Positions 8,282 to 18,934 of a stretch of 64,000 nucleotides of DNA are shown here, in pieces. How positions within the stretch are numbered: position 1 is the first letter of the stretch; each line of letters starts with the position of its first letter. Source of the stretch: Kushneria phosphatilytica (GTDB lineage Bacteria > Pseudomonadota > Gammaproteobacteria > Pseudomonadales > Halomonadaceae); the NCBI RefSeq assembly GCF_008247605.1, contig NZ_CP043420.1, positions 124,001-188,000 of the forward strand, given 5' to 3'. Below the pieces are notes generated by a model. It did not search any database, was not told where the DNA came from, and was given only the letters and a program-made list of their open reading frames with translations. A program made the position numbers and the translations under genes.

Positions 8282-9097
8282 TTACCACCAGGCGTGAAAG
8301 TGATGCAGGGGGCCCTGACCGCGACCGACGCCGAGCCGATCGGCCTGCTCCAGCGCCTGAGTCATGTATTGGCGTGCCTCGCGCACGCTCGCCAGCCAGC
8401 TCTCGTGGTGCGGACGCAGGGCGGCGATCGCCGAGGCCATGGTGCAGCCGGCACCATGCAGTGCACGGGTGGGGATGCGGCGCGCCTCGAGCCGATGCTC
8501 GCCATCCCGGTCATGAAAGAGATCATCACAACGATCCCCCGGCAGATGCCCGCCCTTGAGCAATATATTGGGGGCTCCCAGCTCGGCCAGCCTCGGCAGC
8601 ATCGCACTCATGGCTTCAGGGGAGTCCGGCGTTGTGTCATCAAGCAGTACGGCGGCCTCGGGCAGGTTCGGGGTGATGACATCGCTGATCGGGATCAGCC
8701 ATTCGCGAACTGCCTTGATACCATCGCTATCGACCAGAATATCGCCGCTCTTGGCGACCATCACCGGATCGAGTACCACGAACGGGGGGCGGTAGTGCTC
8801 GATGGCTTCGCAAATGGCTTGTGCGGTATCGGTATCAGCGACCATGCCGATCTTGACGCCATCGAGCGCCACATCTTCGAATACGGCAGCCAACTGGGCA
8901 CGAATCATGTGCGATGGCATCGGGAGCACGTCGTGTACGCCGCAGGTGTTCTGGGCAACCACGGCAGTTACCACGCTGGTGGCATAGGCCCCCAGCGCGG
9001 AAAAGGTCTTCATGTCAGCGGATTGCCCGGCACCGCCGCTGGGGTCGGTGCCGGCAATGGTCAGCAAACGGGGGATGTGCGCACTCGCGGTCGACAA
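8282..9097 (-). CDS. thiD: Hydroxymethylpyrimidine (phospho)kinase
   Basis: About 271 residues of the ribokinase-like ThiD family, which phosphorylates HMP and HMP-P in thiamine synthesis. Signature blocks: LTIAGTDPSGGAGQSADMKTF at the N-terminus, PVMVAKSGD in the middle, ITPNLPEA, and the C-terminal anion-hole motif TRALHGAGCTMASA with a cysteine of the usual GxGC. There is no ATG at the 5' end: TTG at 9097 has GAGGA 7 nt before it and is preferred; a TTG at 9124 would add nine residues. No TPP riboswitch or other thi gene is seen nearby. Confidence 0.92.
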   Translation of the reverse strand: MSTASAHIPRLLTIAGTDPSGGAGQSADMKTFSALGAYATSVVTAVVAQNTCGVHDVLPMPSHMIRAQLAAVFEDVALDGVKIGMVADTDTAQAICEAIEHYRPPFVVLDPVMVAKSGDILVDSDGIKAVREWLIPISDVITPNLPEAAVLLDDTTPDSPEAMSAMLPRLAELGAPNILLKGGHLPGDRCDDLFHDRDGEHRLEARRIPTRALHGAGCTMASAIAALRPHHESWLASVREARQYMTQALEQADRLGVGRGQGPLHHFHAWW

Positions 9098-9188
9098 GGC
9101 TGTATCCTCGTATGGTCCAGACAAATGGGGATGCGTGTCATCCTGGCAGTCGGGCTCTGAGTATTAAATTTCGATTCAGGGAGCCTCC

Positions 9189-9329
9189 ATGCTTGAAAAA
9201 AATCGCCAGCAGCGCGATCCTTGGGCAAGTAATATTACAGAAAAACAACGCTGTTCTACCGTGACTGGTGGTCCATTGCACTGCTTCAGGTGCTGTAACC
9301 AGAAGTTGCCGCTGATGATCAGCAAGTAA
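9189..9329 (+). CDS. Candidate 46-residue cysteine-containing small protein
   Basis: A short frame ATG-to-TAA with CAGGGAGCCTCC directly before the start, a better site than most small random ORFs have. The product is polar (MLEKNRQQRDPW...) and ends with a cysteine cluster LHCFRCCNQK, a CxxCC that could bind metal. No homology is recognised. Against it: small size and location in an intergenic region. It could also be a leader peptide for nuo. Confidence 0.3.
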   Translation: MLEKNRQQRDPWASNITEKQRCSTVTGGPLHCFRCCNQKLPLMISK

Positions 9330-9558
9330 ATCATCTGCGCTGATGGCGCTCGCTCTTGTATCTCGAAACGCATTTTCGGGAAGCGTCCCTCCAACCGGAC
9401 AGGTATCGTTATGGTAACCGGTAGGAGGTACTGGTGGCTGCCGGTACGAATTGACTACTCTGATCCGAAAGGCATTGATCGAACAGCGAGACGGGAAGGG
9501 GTATCGCTGCGCTACCCTGACGCGGGCCGATCAGTGAACCGCTTCGCAAGATAGTCAT

Positions 9559-9585
9559 GAGCGTTTCATGATTTTTTCAACGCTC
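9559..9585 (+). repeat. Hairpin in nuo leader
   Basis: GAGCGTT (9559-9565) pairs with AACGCTC (9579-9585), 13-nt loop containing six T's. It lies 70 nt before nuoA and may structure the 5' leader. The T-run is inside the loop, so it is not a standard terminator. Confidence 0.4.
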
Positions 9586-9654
9586 TTCCGGTACCCTTGC
9601 CCGTGGCGGGGTAATCCGGCCAAGCCCGTGATCCGACTGTCATCCGATGAGTGA

Positions 9655-10065
9655 ATGGCGATGGACCTGACACAACAGCTCGCCCAGCACTGGGCAACCG
9701 GCGTTTTCATTGTGGCCGCGCTCGGCCTTTGTGCCTTCATGGTCGGCGTTTCCGGCCTGCTGGGTGGCAAGGCCTGGGGGCATCGCAAGGATACTCCTTA
9801 TGAGTCCGGCATCCTGCCGGCCGGCAGCGCGCATCAGCGCCTGTCGATCAAATTCTATCTGGTCGCGATGCTGTTCGTGATCTTCGATGTAGAAGCGCTC
9901 TATCTGTTCGCCTGGGCCACGGCCATTCGTCAGAGCGGCTGGGCCGGTTTTGTCGAAGTTTTCATTTTCATCGCCGTGCTGCTGGTGGGACTGATTTATA
10001 TCTGTCGCATTGGTGCGCTGGACTGGGCGCCGACCGGCCGCAAGGCGAACCGACCTCGCACCTGA
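9655..10065 (+). CDS. nuoA: NADH-quinone oxidoreductase subunit A
   Basis: 136 residues with three membrane helices (about 15-37, 66-86 and 98-118), the NuoA/ND3 layout. The conserved loop KDTPYESGI... and the [17 protein letters not shown] helix with its acidic Asp-Val-Glu are present; the loop lies at the quinone-site junction of complex I. First gene of the nuo operon; a second ATG two codons in is an equal start. NuoB follows after 22 bp. Confidence 0.96.
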   Translation: MAMDLTQQLAQHWATGVFIVAALGLCAFMVGVSGLLGGKAWGHRKDTPYESGILPAGSAHQRLSIKFYLVAMLFVIFDVEALYLFAWATAIRQSGWAGFVEVFIFIAVLLVGLIYICRIGALDWAPTGRKANRPRT

Positions 10066-10087
10066 CACATTCGAGAGGGTGTCATCG

Positions 10088-10765
10088 ATGCAATACAAGC
10101 TGACCCGTATTGACCCCAACACGCCGGAGCAGAGCCGTTATCCGATCGGACGTGAACGCGGTGTCGAGGATCCCATGGACAAGCACGTGCATCGCAACGT
10201 GTTCATGGGCAAGCTGGCCGACATCATGAACTCCGCGGTGAACTGGGGACGCAAGAACTCGATCTGGCCGTATAACTTCGGTCTGTCGTGCTGCTACGTG
10301 GAAATGACCACGGCCTTTACCGCACCTCATGATATTGCCCGCTTCGGCTCCGAAGTGCTGCGTGCTTCCCCGCGCCAGGCCGATCTGATGGTGATCAGTG
10401 GCACCTGCTTCATCAAGATGGCGCCGATCATCCAGCAGCTCTATGACCAGATGCTCGAGCCCAAGTGGGTGATTTCGATGGGCTCCTGCTCCAACTCCGG
10501 CGGTATGTACGATATCTATTCGGTGGTGCAGGGCGTCGACAAGTTCCTGCCGGTGGATCTCTATATTCCCGGTTGTCCGCCGCGTCCCGAAGCGTTTCTG
10601 CAGGGTCTGCAACTGTTGCAGGACTCGATCCAGCACGAGCGACGCCCGCTCTCCTGGGTAATGGGCGATCAGGGCGTCTATCAGGCGGAAATGCCTTCGC
10701 AGCGTGAGCGGCATCGCGATGACCGCATTGCCGTAAAAGAATTGCGTACACCCGACGAAGTCTAG
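10088..10765 (+). CDS. nuoB: NADH-quinone oxidoreductase subunit B
   Basis: 225 residues. NuoB/PSST carries the last iron-sulfur cluster, N2, which passes electrons to quinone. Its four ligands are visible: the tandem Cys pair in [11 protein letters not shown], the Cys of GSCSNSGG and the Cys of PGCPPRPEA. An in-frame extension to 10010 overlaps nuoA and lacks family sequence, so ATG 10088 is chosen (MQYKLTR). A 36-bp gap with a small GGGCC/GGCCC stem separates it from nuoCD. Confidence 0.97.
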   Translation: MQYKLTRIDPNTPEQSRYPIGRERGVEDPMDKHVHRNVFMGKLADIMNSAVNWGRKNSIWPYNFGLSCCYVEMTTAFTAPHDIARFGSEVLRASPRQADLMVISGTCFIKMAPIIQQLYDQMLEPKWVISMGSCSNSGGMYDIYSVVQGVDKFLPVDLYIPGCPPRPEAFLQGLQLLQDSIQHERRPLSWVMGDQGVYQAEMPSQRERHRDDRIAVKELRTPDEV

Positions 10766-10801
10766 AAACAGCAGGCGGCAGGGCCTGAATGATCGGGCCC
10801 C

Positions 10802-12619
10802 ATGCCACTCAAGCCAGGGGCCGGATCGAATTTCATGACCACTGATACTGCATTGTCGAACACCAGCCGGGCAGCCGGTGAGCACGATCCCGTCGTTGAC
10901 GAGTTGCGTGCCCGGTTTGGTGCCGAAGCCTTCACCCTGCAGCCCACGCTGACCGGCATGCCGGTTATCTGGGTCGCGCGCGAGCAGCTCATCGAGGTAA
11001 TGCAATTCCTGCGTTCGCTGGCTCGCCCCTACGTCATGCTGTATGACCTGCATGGCGTTGACGAGCGACTGCGGGTGCATCGCGACGGTCAGCCTCCGGC
11101 TGATTTCACGGTGTTCTATCAGCTGATGTCGTTCGAGCGGAATACCGAGCTGATGCTCAAGGTGGCGCTGCACGAGGCTGATCTGCGGGTGCCGACCGTG
11201 ACCGAGCTCTTCCCCAATGCCAACTGGTATGAGCGGGAAGTATTCGACATGTTCGGTATCGACTTCCCGGGGCACCCGCACCTGACCCGGGTATTGATGC
11301 CGCCGACCTGGAACGGTCATCCGTTGCGCAAGGACTACCCCGCTCGCGCCACCGAGTTCGATCCCTACACGCTGACCATGGAAGGCCAGGACAAGGAGCA
11401 GGAGGCACTGCGCTTTGATCCGGAATCATGGGGCATGAAACGCCATTCCGAAGAAACGGATTTCATGTTCCTCAACCTTGGCCCCAACCACCCTTCGGCG
11501 CACGGGGTGTTTCGCGTGGTGCTGCAGCTCGATGGCGAGGAAGTCGTCGATTGCGTGCCGGATATCGGTTATCACCACCGCGGTGCCGAAAAAATGGCCG
11601 AGCGGCAGTCCTGGCACAGTTTCATTCCCTATACCGACCGGATCGATTATACCGGCGGGGTAATGAACAATTTCCCTTATGTGATGGCGGTCGAAAAACT
11701 GGCCGGTATTACCGTTACGCCGCGCGCCCGGATGATTCGGGTGATGATGGCGGAAATGTTCCGCATCAACTCCCACCTGCTGTTTCTCGGCACTTATCTG
11801 CAGGACCTGGGGGCAATGACCCCGGTGTTCTATACCTTTACCGATCGTCAGAAGGCGTACAACGTCATTGAGGCGATCACCGGCTTTCGCATGCACCCGG
11901 CCTGGTTTCGTATCGGCGGCGTGGCGCATGATCTACCGCGCGGCTGGGAGCGGCTGGTGCGCGAGTTTACCAACTGGATGACACCGCGGCTTGATGAGTA
12001 CGAGCGGGCCATGATGGATAACTCACTGGTGCGTGAGCGTACTGTCGACGTGGCGCCTTTCAGCACGCAGAACGCCTTCGACTGGGGCGTGACCGGCCCC
12101 AATCTGCGGGCTACCGGCTACCAGTATGATCTGCGCAAGGCGAAGCCCTATTCCGGGTATGAGCAGTTTGATTTCGATGTCCCGGTGGGTACCAACGGGG
12201 ATGCCTTTGACCGCGGCATGATGCGCCTCGAGGAGATGCGCCAGAGTGTCCGCATCATCAAACAGTGTCTGGAGAACATGCCCGAGGGCGATTACAAGGC
12301 GGATCATCCGCTGACGACACCGCCACCGCGCGAGAAGATGCTCCAGCACATCGAGACCCTGATCACGCACTTCCTGCAGGTTTCCTGGGGGCCGGTGCTC
12401 AAGCCCAATGAGTCGTTCCAGATGATCGAGGCGACCAAGGGGCTCAACAGCTACTACCTGACCAGCGATGGCAACACCATGAGCTATCGCACCCGTATTC
12501 GTACGCCCAGCTACCCGCATCTGCAGCACATCCCGTCGGTGATGAACGGCGGTTTCGTGCCCGATCTGATCGCGCACCTGGGCAGCATCGATTTCGTCAT
12601 GGCCGACGTGGACCGTTAA
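10802..12619 (+). CDS. nuoCD: NADH-quinone oxidoreductase fused subunit C/D
   Basis: 605 residues joining the 30-kDa NuoC domain (about 30-210; family block [16 protein letters not shown] and [11 protein letters not shown]) to the 49-kDa NuoD domain (about 225-605; [14 protein letters not shown], ending [11 protein letters not shown]). The fusion is the form seen in enteric bacteria and pseudomonads. NuoD forms the quinone pocket together with NuoB; its HPSAHG histidines are at the quinone head-group site. A second ATG at 10835 is possible; neither start has a strong ribosome site. Confidence 0.97.
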   Translation: MPLKPGAGSNFMTTDTALSNTSRAAGEHDPVVDELRARFGAEAFTLQPTLTGMPVIWVAREQLIEVMQFLRSLARPYVMLYDLHGVDERLRVHRDGQPPADFTVFYQLMSFERNTELMLKVALHEADLRVPTVTELFPNANWYEREVFDMFGIDFPGHPHLTRVLMPPTWNGHPLRKDYPARATEFDPYTLTMEGQDKEQEALRFDPESWGMKRHSEETDFMFLNLGPNHPSAHGVFRVVLQLDGEEVVDCVPDIGYHHRGAEKMAERQSWHSFIPYTDRIDYTGGVMNNFPYVMAVEKLAGITVTPRARMIRVMMAEMFRINSHLLFLGTYLQDLGAMTPVFYTFTDRQKAYNVIEAITGFRMHPAWFRIGGVAHDLPRGWERLVREFTNWMTPRLDEYERAMMDNSLVRERTVDVAPFSTQNAFDWGVTGPNLRATGYQYDLRKAKPYSGYEQFDFDVPVGTNGDAFDRGMMRLEEMRQSVRIIKQCLENMPEGDYKADHPLTTPPPREKMLQHIETLITHFLQVSWGPVLKPNESFQMIEATKGLNSYYLTSDGNTMSYRTRIRTPSYPHLQHIPSVMNGGFVPDLIAHLGSIDFVMADVDR

Positions 12620-12623
12620 GCGC

Positions 12624-13166
12624 ATGGAACCATCAACCCGGGACGCGTCAGCGTCGACACCACACAGCCTGATTGCCACCGACCAGTACCCCGGTGATTT
12701 CGTGCTTACCGATGAAGAGCGTGAAGCCATCGAGCATGAAAAGGGGCACTTCGAAAACCCGCGTGCGGCGTCGATCGAGGCACTCAAGATCGTACAGAAG
12801 CGTCGCGGCTGGGTGCCGGATGGCGCCATCTACGCGATCAGCAATGTACTGGGCATCCCCTCGAGCGATGTCGAGGGCGTGGCTACCTTTTATAGTCTGA
12901 TCTTTCGCCAGCCGGTCGGCCGGCACGTGATCCTGATCTGCGACAGCAGCTCGTGCTTTCTGACCGACTACGAACAATTGCGCGACGCCTTCACCCGTGA
13001 GCTGGGGATCGGTTTCGGTCAGACCACCGAAGATAACCGCTTCACTCTACTGCCGGTCTGCTGCCTGGGCGCGTGTGATCGTGGCCCGGCACTGATGATC
13101 GACGAGGATCTTCATGGTCCGGTGGACCCGGATGACGTCGCTTCACTGCTGGAGCAATACGCATGA
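12624..13166 (+). CDS. nuoE: NADH-quinone oxidoreductase subunit E
   Basis: 180 residues of the thioredoxin-like 24-kDa subunit that carries the [2Fe-2S] cluster N1a in the NADH-oxidising arm. The four ligands are in ICDSSSC (two Cys) and PVCCLGAC (two Cys), as in E. coli NuoE. The N-terminal 20 residues are extra and polar. It starts 4 bp after nuoCD stops, and its stop overlaps the nuoF start (ATGA), indicating translational coupling. Confidence 0.97.
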   Translation: MEPSTRDASASTPHSLIATDQYPGDFVLTDEEREAIEHEKGHFENPRAASIEALKIVQKRRGWVPDGAIYAISNVLGIPSSDVEGVATFYSLIFRQPVGRHVILICDSSSCFLTDYEQLRDAFTRELGIGFGQTTEDNRFTLLPVCCLGACDRGPALMIDEDLHGPVDPDDVASLLEQYA

Positions 13167-14500
13167 GCAGTCGACTGTTTCAGACCAGCCGCAATCCCGA
13201 AACGCATCCCCTGACCTTCCGGGTACGTGATGATCGCGCGCCGGTTGGGCTTGAGGAGTATCAGGACACCCAGGGCTACGAGGGCGTGCGCCACATGCTT
13301 CGCGACCTGTCGCCGGATGACCTGATCGCGCGGATGAAGGAAGCCAATCTGCGCGGCCGTGGGGGCGGTGGTTTTTCTGCCGGCATGAAATGGAGCCTGA
13401 CCATGAAGGGCGAGGGGGTGCCTCGCGGCTATATCGTCTGCAATGCCGACGAAATGGAGCCCGGCACCTTCAAGGATCGGCTGTTGATGGAAGAACTGCC
13501 CCATCTGCTGATCGAGGGCATGATCATCGCCGGTTACGCCAATAACGCCCGGCTGGGTTACATCTTTTTGCGCGGCGAGTACGTGGAAGCCGCCCATCAG
13601 ATCGAGCGTGCCCTGCAGGAGGCTCGTGCTGCGGGCATTCTCGGGCCGAAGGTCTGCGGTTTTGATTTCGACTTCGATATCTATCTGCATACCGGCGCCG
13701 GCCGCTATATCTGTGGCGAAGAAACTGCATTGATCAACTCGCTGGAAGGTCGGCGCGCCAACCCGCGTTCCAAGCCGCCCTTCCCGGGTCAGAGCGGCGC
13801 TTGGGGCAAACCGACGGTCGTCAACAACGTTGAGACGCTCTGTAACGCGCCGGGTATCGTGCTGCGCGGTGCCGACTGGTATCAGTCGCTCTCCGGTGAA
13901 CGCAGCAACGATGGCGGCACCAAGATCTACGGTGTTTCGGGCAAGGTGAAGAATGCCGGTCTGGTCGAGCTGCCCATGGGCGCCACTGCTCGTGAGGTCA
14001 TCGATATGGCGGGGGGCATGCGTGATGGGCTGGAGCTCAAGGCATGGCTGCCGGGGGGTGGCAGTACCGGCTTTCTGTTGCCCGAGCATCTGGATCTGGC
14101 GATGGATTTTGACACCATCGGCAAGGCCGGCAGCCGCATGGGCACCGGGCTGTTGGCGGTCATCGCCGACAACCAGAGCATTGTCTCGCTGACCCGCAAT
14201 CTCGAGGATTTCTTCGCCCGCGAATCCTGCGGCTGGTGTACGCCCTGCCGCGATGGTTTGCCGTGGACGGCTCGTATTCTGCGCTCGCTGGAAAAGGGTG
14301 AGGGAGAAAACGGCGATATCGAAATGCTCGAATCGCTGGCCTCCGATCTCGGGCCCGGCAAGACCTTCTGTGCTCACGCGCCAGGGGCGGCAATGCCGCT
14401 GCAGACAGCGCTGAAGCACTTTCGCGCCGAGTTCGAAGCGGGTATCTCGCATCCAAAACGCGAGGCGCACGCCGAGCCCATTCCGGTGGGTTCGGTCTGA
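13163..14500 (+). CDS. nuoF: NADH-quinone oxidoreductase subunit F
   Basis: 445 residues. The 51-kDa subunit binds NADH, FMN and cluster N3. Visible are the glycine-rich NADH loop [14 protein letters not shown] (about 64-77), the FMN block [14 protein letters not shown] and the N3 ligand motif [12 protein letters not shown] (three Cys), with a further Cys near [10 protein letters not shown]. It overlaps nuoE by 4 bp. After its stop comes a 106-bp gap with three hairpins before nuoG, unlike the tight spacing elsewhere in the operon. Confidence 0.97.
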   Translation: MSSRLFQTSRNPETHPLTFRVRDDRAPVGLEEYQDTQGYEGVRHMLRDLSPDDLIARMKEANLRGRGGGGFSAGMKWSLTMKGEGVPRGYIVCNADEMEPGTFKDRLLMEELPHLLIEGMIIAGYANNARLGYIFLRGEYVEAAHQIERALQEARAAGILGPKVCGFDFDFDIYLHTGAGRYICGEETALINSLEGRRANPRSKPPFPGQSGAWGKPTVVNNVETLCNAPGIVLRGADWYQSLSGERSNDGGTKIYGVSGKVKNAGLVELPMGATAREVIDMAGGMRDGLELKAWLPGGGSTGFLLPEHLDLAMDFDTIGKAGSRMGTGLLAVIADNQSIVSLTRNLEDFFARESCGWCTPCRDGLPWTARILRSLEKGEGENGDIEMLESLASDLGPGKTFCAHAPGAAMPLQTALKHFRAEFEAGISHPKREAHAEPIPVGSV

Positions 14501-14505
14501 ACGAC

Positions 14506-14583
14506 GGAGCGAGAGCTCCAGGGCTTTCGACGTGATCGATGCGTCGAAGAGGATTTTCAACGACCCGTTGCGGTTCGGGTCGT
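14506..14583 (+). repeat. Three consecutive hairpins in nuoF-nuoG gap
   Basis: Hairpin 1: GGAGC (14506-14510) / GCTCC (14515-14519) around a GAGA loop, a GNRA-type tetraloop. Hairpin 2: TTCGACG (14526-14532) / CGTCGAA (14542-14548), 9-nt loop. Hairpin 3: ACGACCCG (14560-14567) / CGGGTCGT (14576-14583), 8-nt loop. All stems are perfect. None is followed by a T-run, so transcription termination is unlikely; mRNA processing, stability or partial attenuation between the F and G genes is inferred. Confidence 0.6.
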
Positions 14584-14606
14584 GAGTGAATGAAAGGCGA
14601 CGCCGC

Positions 14607-17339
14607 ATGGCCACGATTCATGTAGACGGCAAGGATTACGAAGTCGACGGCAGTGACAACCTGCTGCACGCCTGTCTGTCACTGGGGCTCGACATTCCCT
14701 ATTTCTGCTGGCACCCGGCGATGGGCAGTGTGGGCGCCTGTCGACAGTGTGCGGTCAAGCAGTACAAGGACGCCGACGATACCCGCGGCACACTGGTGAT
14801 GTCCTGCATGGCGCCGGTCAAGGATGATGCCTATATCTCGATCGAAGACGATGAGGCCAAGGATTTTCGTGCCAGCGTCATCGAGTGGCTGATGACCAAC
14901 CACCCGCATGACTGCCCGGTCTGCGAAGAAGGCGGCCACTGTCACCTGCAGGACATGACCGTCATGACCGGCCACGATCGGCGCCGGTATCGTTTCGCCA
15001 AGCGGACCCACCGCAACCAGAATCTCGGGCCCTTCATCGCCCACGAGATGAACCGCTGCATTACCTGCTATCGCTGTGTGCGATTCTACAAGGACTATGC
15101 CGGCGGCGAGGATCTGGGGGCGTTCGGCGCTCATGAGAACATCTATTTTGGTCGTACCACCGATGGCACCCTGGAGAACGAGTTCTCCGGCAACCTCACC
15201 GAGGTCTGCCCGACCGGGGTGTTCACCGACCAGACCCACTCCGAGCACTACACACGCAAGTGGGACATGCAGTTTGCACCCAGTATCTGCCACGGCTGCT
15301 CCAGCGGGTGCAACATCAGCCCCGGTGAGCGCTACGGCGAGGTGCGGCGGATCGAGAATCGCTATAACGGCGAGGTCAACCACTACTTCCTGTGTGACCG
15401 TGGGCGCTTTGGCTACGGTTATGTCAATCGCCCCGATCGCCCGCGTCAGCCGGTCATGCGGGTTGAGCATAACGGGGAGCGTCGTGATGAGCTGCTCGAT
15501 GTCGGCGGTGCGCTGGATCATGCTGCCGAGCGCCTGAAGAAGGCTCAGCGTGTGATCGGGATTGGCTCGCCTCGTGCCAGCCTGGAGAGCAACCACGTAT
15601 TGCGTGAGCTGGTTGGGGCGGAGAATTTCTCTACCGGTATTGCCCAGCAGGAGTACGAGAACCTGCAACTGATGCTGGAGATCCAGCGGGAGGGTGCATT
15701 ACCCACGCCGACGATGCGCGATATCGAGGATCACGATGCAGTGATCGTCCTCGGCGAGGACCTGATGCAGACTGCTGCGCGAGTGGCGCTGGCAGTACGC
15801 CAGTCGGCCAATAGCCGGGCGCAGGAGCTGGCTTCCGAGATCGGTATTCCGGCGTGGAACGCCAACGCGGTCAATACCCTGGCGCAGGGACGCAAGTATC
15901 CGGTGTTTCTCGCCACCCTGACCGAAACCCGAATGGATGATCTGGCACGCGATCGCTTTCATGGCAGTGCAGAGGAGATCGCAAGGCTGGGATTCGCCGT
16001 AGCGCATGCCATCGATAACAGCGCGCCTGCCGTGGAAGGTCTCGACGAGGCCACACAGACCCTGGCCAGCACCATCGCCGAAGCGCTGATGACGGCCGAG
16101 CGGCCATTGATCATCTCCGGTGGTTCGCTGGGATCACGCGAAGTGATCCAGGCAGCGGCCAATCTGGCAAGAGCACTGCGCCAGCGCGATAGCAAGGGCT
16201 CCATTACCCTGGTCAGCGGCGAAGCCAACAGCACCGGCCTGGCCATGCTCGGTGGGCACTCGCTGGACTGGGCGCTCGACTCGATCGGCGAAGGCGATGC
16301 GGTAGTGGTGCTGGAGAACGACCTCTACGCTCGCGCCGATGACGAACGGGTCGATAGGGCGCTGGATAATGCAGAGTGCGTGCTCTGCGCCGATCACCAA
16401 AGTACGCCCACCTGGCTGCGAGCCGATATCGGCCTGCCGTCAGCGACCTTCGCCGAGGGTGACGGTACCCTGGTCAGTCATGAAGGGCGGGCTCAGCGCT
16501 TCTTCCAGGTGTACGACCCGAGCTACTACCGACCCAATGACCTGACTCATGAGAGCTGGCGCTGGCTGCATGCGTTGCATACCACCATGGAATCGCGTCG
16601 GGTCGATTGGACGCAGCTCGATGAAGTCACCGAGGACTGTGCTGCCCATCATCCGCAACTGGCCGGCATCCGTGATGCGGCGCCGAGCGCTTCGTTCCGT
16701 ATCAAGGGACAGAAGCTGGCACGTGAGCCGCATCGCTACAGCGGGCGTACTGCGATGCGCGCCAACATCAGTGTCAGTGAGCCGCGGGCGCCACAGGACG
16801 TTGATAGCGCCTTTACCTTTTCGATGGAAGGTTACAACGGTTACGCCGAACCACGTTCACAGGTAGCCTTCGCCTGGGCGCCGGGCTGGAATTCGCCACA
16901 GGCCTGGAACAAGTTCCAGGATGAGGTGGGGGGGCATCTGACTGGCAGTGACCCTGGTAATCGGCTGTTTGATCACCAGCCGGCCAATCGTCTGAGCTAC
17001 TTCGAGGCGGTACCCGGACGGTTCGAGGCGCGTGAAGGTGCCTGGCGCGTGGCACGGCTGCCACATCTGTTCGGCAGTGACGAAATGAGTGCTCGTGCCG
17101 AGCCGATTCAGCAGCGCATGAGTGAGCCCTATGTCGCGCTTTCCGAAGCTGATGCACAAAGGCTGGGTGTGGCTGTCGGCACCGAACTGAGCCTATCCAT
17201 CGGTCATCACCGCCTGACATTGCCCCTGCGCATCAGCAGTGAGCTGCGCGAGGGCATACTGGGACTGCCGGCGCTGCCGAACATGCCGGTGGCGGTCAAT
17301 CACGAGTGGGCCCACCTGGGTGAGGAGACCAAGGCATGA
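14607..17339 (+). CDS. nuoG: NADH-quinone oxidoreductase subunit G
   Basis: 910 residues, close to E. coli NuoG. The N-terminus is a [2Fe-2S] ferredoxin domain (CWHP...GACRQCAVK), then the His-ligated [4Fe-4S] motif [15 protein letters not shown], the [10 protein letters not shown] cluster with its CPTGVF partner, and the N7 motif [10 protein letters not shown] with a later Cys ([11 protein letters not shown]). The rest is a molybdopterin-oxidoreductase-like domain without cofactor function in complex I. ATG 14607 is chosen over 14586: it has AAAGG upstream and the family start MATIHVDG. Its stop overlaps the nuoH start. Confidence 0.96.
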   Translation: MATIHVDGKDYEVDGSDNLLHACLSLGLDIPYFCWHPAMGSVGACRQCAVKQYKDADDTRGTLVMSCMAPVKDDAYISIEDDEAKDFRASVIEWLMTNHPHDCPVCEEGGHCHLQDMTVMTGHDRRRYRFAKRTHRNQNLGPFIAHEMNRCITCYRCVRFYKDYAGGEDLGAFGAHENIYFGRTTDGTLENEFSGNLTEVCPTGVFTDQTHSEHYTRKWDMQFAPSICHGCSSGCNISPGERYGEVRRIENRYNGEVNHYFLCDRGRFGYGYVNRPDRPRQPVMRVEHNGERRDELLDVGGALDHAAERLKKAQRVIGIGSPRASLESNHVLRELVGAENFSTGIAQQEYENLQLMLEIQREGALPTPTMRDIEDHDAVIVLGEDLMQTAARVALAVRQSANSRAQELASEIGIPAWNANAVNTLAQGRKYPVFLATLTETRMDDLARDRFHGSAEEIARLGFAVAHAIDNSAPAVEGLDEATQTLASTIAEALMTAERPLIISGGSLGSREVIQAAANLARALRQRDSKGSITLVSGEANSTGLAMLGGHSLDWALDSIGEGDAVVVLENDLYARADDERVDRALDNAECVLCADHQSTPTWLRADIGLPSATFAEGDGTLVSHEGRAQRFFQVYDPSYYRPNDLTHESWRWLHALHTTMESRRVDWTQLDEVTEDCAAHHPQLAGIRDAAPSASFRIKGQKLAREPHRYSGRTAMRANISVSEPRAPQDVDSAFTFSMEGYNGYAEPRSQVAFAWAPGWNSPQAWNKFQDEVGGHLTGSDPGNRLFDHQPANRLSYFEAVPGRFEAREGAWRVARLPHLFGSDEMSARAEPIQQRMSEPYVALSEADAQRLGVAVGTELSLSIGHHRLTLPLRISSELREGILGLPALPNMPVAVNHEWAHLGEETKA

Positions 17340-18325
17340 GCTGGCTGACGCCCGACGTCATCGTTCCGATCGTTCTGGCGATTCTCAAGGCGATCGTCAT
17401 CCTGCTCTGTGCGGTGCTCGGCGGTGCTATTCTGACCGTGGTCGAGCGTCGTCTGCTCGGCCTCTGGCAGGACCGCTACGGACCCAACCGAGTCGGCCCG
17501 TTCGGTTCGATGCAGCTGATTGCGGATATGCTCAAGATCTTCTTCAAGGAAGACTGGGTGCCGTATTTTGCCGATCGCAAGCTGTTCTCGCTGGCGCCGG
17601 TGATTGCCTTCAGCTCGCTTCTGCTGTCCTTCATGATCATTCCGGTGACCCCGACCTGGGGTGTGGCGGACCTGAACATCGGCATCCTGTTCTTCTTCGC
17701 CATGGCGGGGATCAACGTCTATGCCGTGCTGTTCGCGGGCTATGCCAGCGCCAACAAGTATGCCCTGCTCGGTGCCATGCGTGCCTCGGCCCAGACGCTT
17801 TCCTATGAGGTTTTCATGGGGCTGTCGGTCATGGGGTGTGTGGCGCTGGCCGGCTCTTTCGAGATGCGCGACATCGTCAATGCCCAGGAAGGCTTCTGGT
17901 TCTTCATTCCGCAGTTCTTTGGTTTCTGTACCTTCCTGGTCGCCGGTGTTGCCGTTACCCACCGCCATCCCTTCGACCAACCCGAGGCCGAGCAGGAATT
18001 GGCGGATGGCTATCACATCGAGTACTCCAGCATGAAGTTCGGGCTGTTCTTCATCGGTGAATATGTCGGTGTGGTACTGATTTCAGCGCTGATTACCACC
18101 CTGTTCTTTGGTGGCTGGCACGGCCCCTGGTTGCCCGGCATTGTCTGGTTCCTGCTCAAGACCGGGTTTTTCGTAATGCTGTTCGTGCTGGTGCGCGCCT
18201 CGATTCCGCGGCCACGCTACGACCGCGTGATGCAGTTCGGATGGAAGTTCTGCCTGCCGCTGACCCTGATCAATCTGTTGGTGACCGGTGCGCTGATCCT
18301 GCTCAACGCGCCGGCGTCATCCTGA
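17336..18325 (+). CDS. nuoH: NADH-quinone oxidoreductase subunit H
   Basis: 329 residues, eight predicted membrane helices. NuoH/ND1 links the quinone cavity to the proton-pumping arm. The conserved loop block [21 protein letters not shown] (about 33-53) and the charged ETNR-like region [19 protein letters not shown], with its run of Glu/Asp facing the quinone tunnel, are present. It overlaps nuoG by 4 bp. Confidence 0.97.
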   Translation: MSWLTPDVIVPIVLAILKAIVILLCAVLGGAILTVVERRLLGLWQDRYGPNRVGPFGSMQLIADMLKIFFKEDWVPYFADRKLFSLAPVIAFSSLLLSFMIIPVTPTWGVADLNIGILFFFAMAGINVYAVLFAGYASANKYALLGAMRASAQTLSYEVFMGLSVMGCVALAGSFEMRDIVNAQEGFWFFIPQFFGFCTFLVAGVAVTHRHPFDQPEAEQELADGYHIEYSSMKFGLFFIGEYVGVVLISALITTLFFGGWHGPWLPGIVWFLLKTGFFVMLFVLVRASIPRPRYDRVMQFGWKFCLPLTLINLLVTGALILLNAPASS

Positions 18326-18340
18326 ACGAGGTAAGCCGAT

Positions 18341-18913
18341 ATGTCCGATACGTTTCTCGGCGAGGTATTCAAGGGAGTGCGCAAGGTGGTGGTCGGCACG
18401 GCGACCAACGTGCGCACCATTGGCATGGTCTTCATGCACTCGTTTCACAAGCGCGAGACCATCAACTATCCCGAAGAGAAGCCATACTTGCCGCCCCGCT
18501 ACCGTGGTCGCATCGTGCTGACCCGCGATCCCGACGGCGAAGAGCGCTGCGTCGCGTGCAACCTTTGTGCCGTGGCCTGTCCGGTAGCCTGCATCTCGCT
18601 GCAGAAGGGTGAGAAGGAAGATGGCCGCTGGTATCCGGAGTTCTTCCGCATCAACTTCTCGCGCTGCATCTTCTGTGGCATGTGCGAAGAGGCTTGTCCG
18701 ACCTCGGCGATCCAGCTCACGCCCGATTACGAGATGTGCGAGTACGATCGCCAGGAACTGGTGTACGAAAAGCGTGATCTGCTGATCTCCGGACCGGGCA
18801 AGGATCACAACTACAATTTCTATCGGGTCGCGGGCATGTCGATCGCAGGCAAGCCCAAGGGGGCGGCGCAGAACGAAGCGCAGCCCGTCGACGTCAAGAC
18901 ACTGTTGCCCTGA
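18341..18913 (+). CDS. nuoI: NADH-quinone oxidoreductase subunit I
   Basis: 190 residues. The subunit carries two [4Fe-4S] clusters (N6a and N6b) between the hydrophilic arm and cluster N2. Both 8Fe-ferredoxin motifs are intact: [12 protein letters not shown] (Cys 70, 73, 76, 80) and [12 protein letters not shown] about 40 residues later. The C-terminus is slightly longer than in E. coli. It begins 15 bp after nuoH. Confidence 0.97.
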   Translation: MSDTFLGEVFKGVRKVVVGTATNVRTIGMVFMHSFHKRETINYPEEKPYLPPRYRGRIVLTRDPDGEERCVACNLCAVACPVACISLQKGEKEDGRWYPEFFRINFSRCIFCGMCEEACPTSAIQLTPDYEMCEYDRQELVYEKRDLLISGPGKDHNYNFYRVAGMSIAGKPKGAAQNEAQPVDVKTLLP

Positions 18914-18934
18914 CTGGCCGGACAAGGAGTTTCC

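Larger units (their letters stand above)
9125..9654. other. Long intergenic leader before nuo operon
   Basis: About 530 bp between thiD and nuoA, by far the longest gap in the window. It holds one short ORF with a ribosome site (9189-9329), a hairpin GGGTA/TACCC (9499-9503 with 9513-9517) and a second hairpin (9559-9585). TTGACT at 9451-9456 is a possible -35 box with only a poor -10 partner downstream. It presumably carries the nuo promoter. I see no tRNA or recognised riboswitch. Confidence 0.6.

Noticed and set aside
9176..9394. 72-residue minus-strand frame upstream of nuoA
   Set aside because: No ribosome site at its start, and it overlaps the better-supported plus-strand small ORF.
10082..11320. 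412-residue minus-strand frame opposite nuoB/nuoCD
   Set aside because: His/Gln/Asp-rich composition of an antisense shadow in GC-rich DNA; the plus strand encodes intact complex I subunits.
13112..14614. 500-residue minus-strand frame opposite nuoF
   Set aside because: Antisense of a fully conserved NuoF; no ribosome site or family motif.
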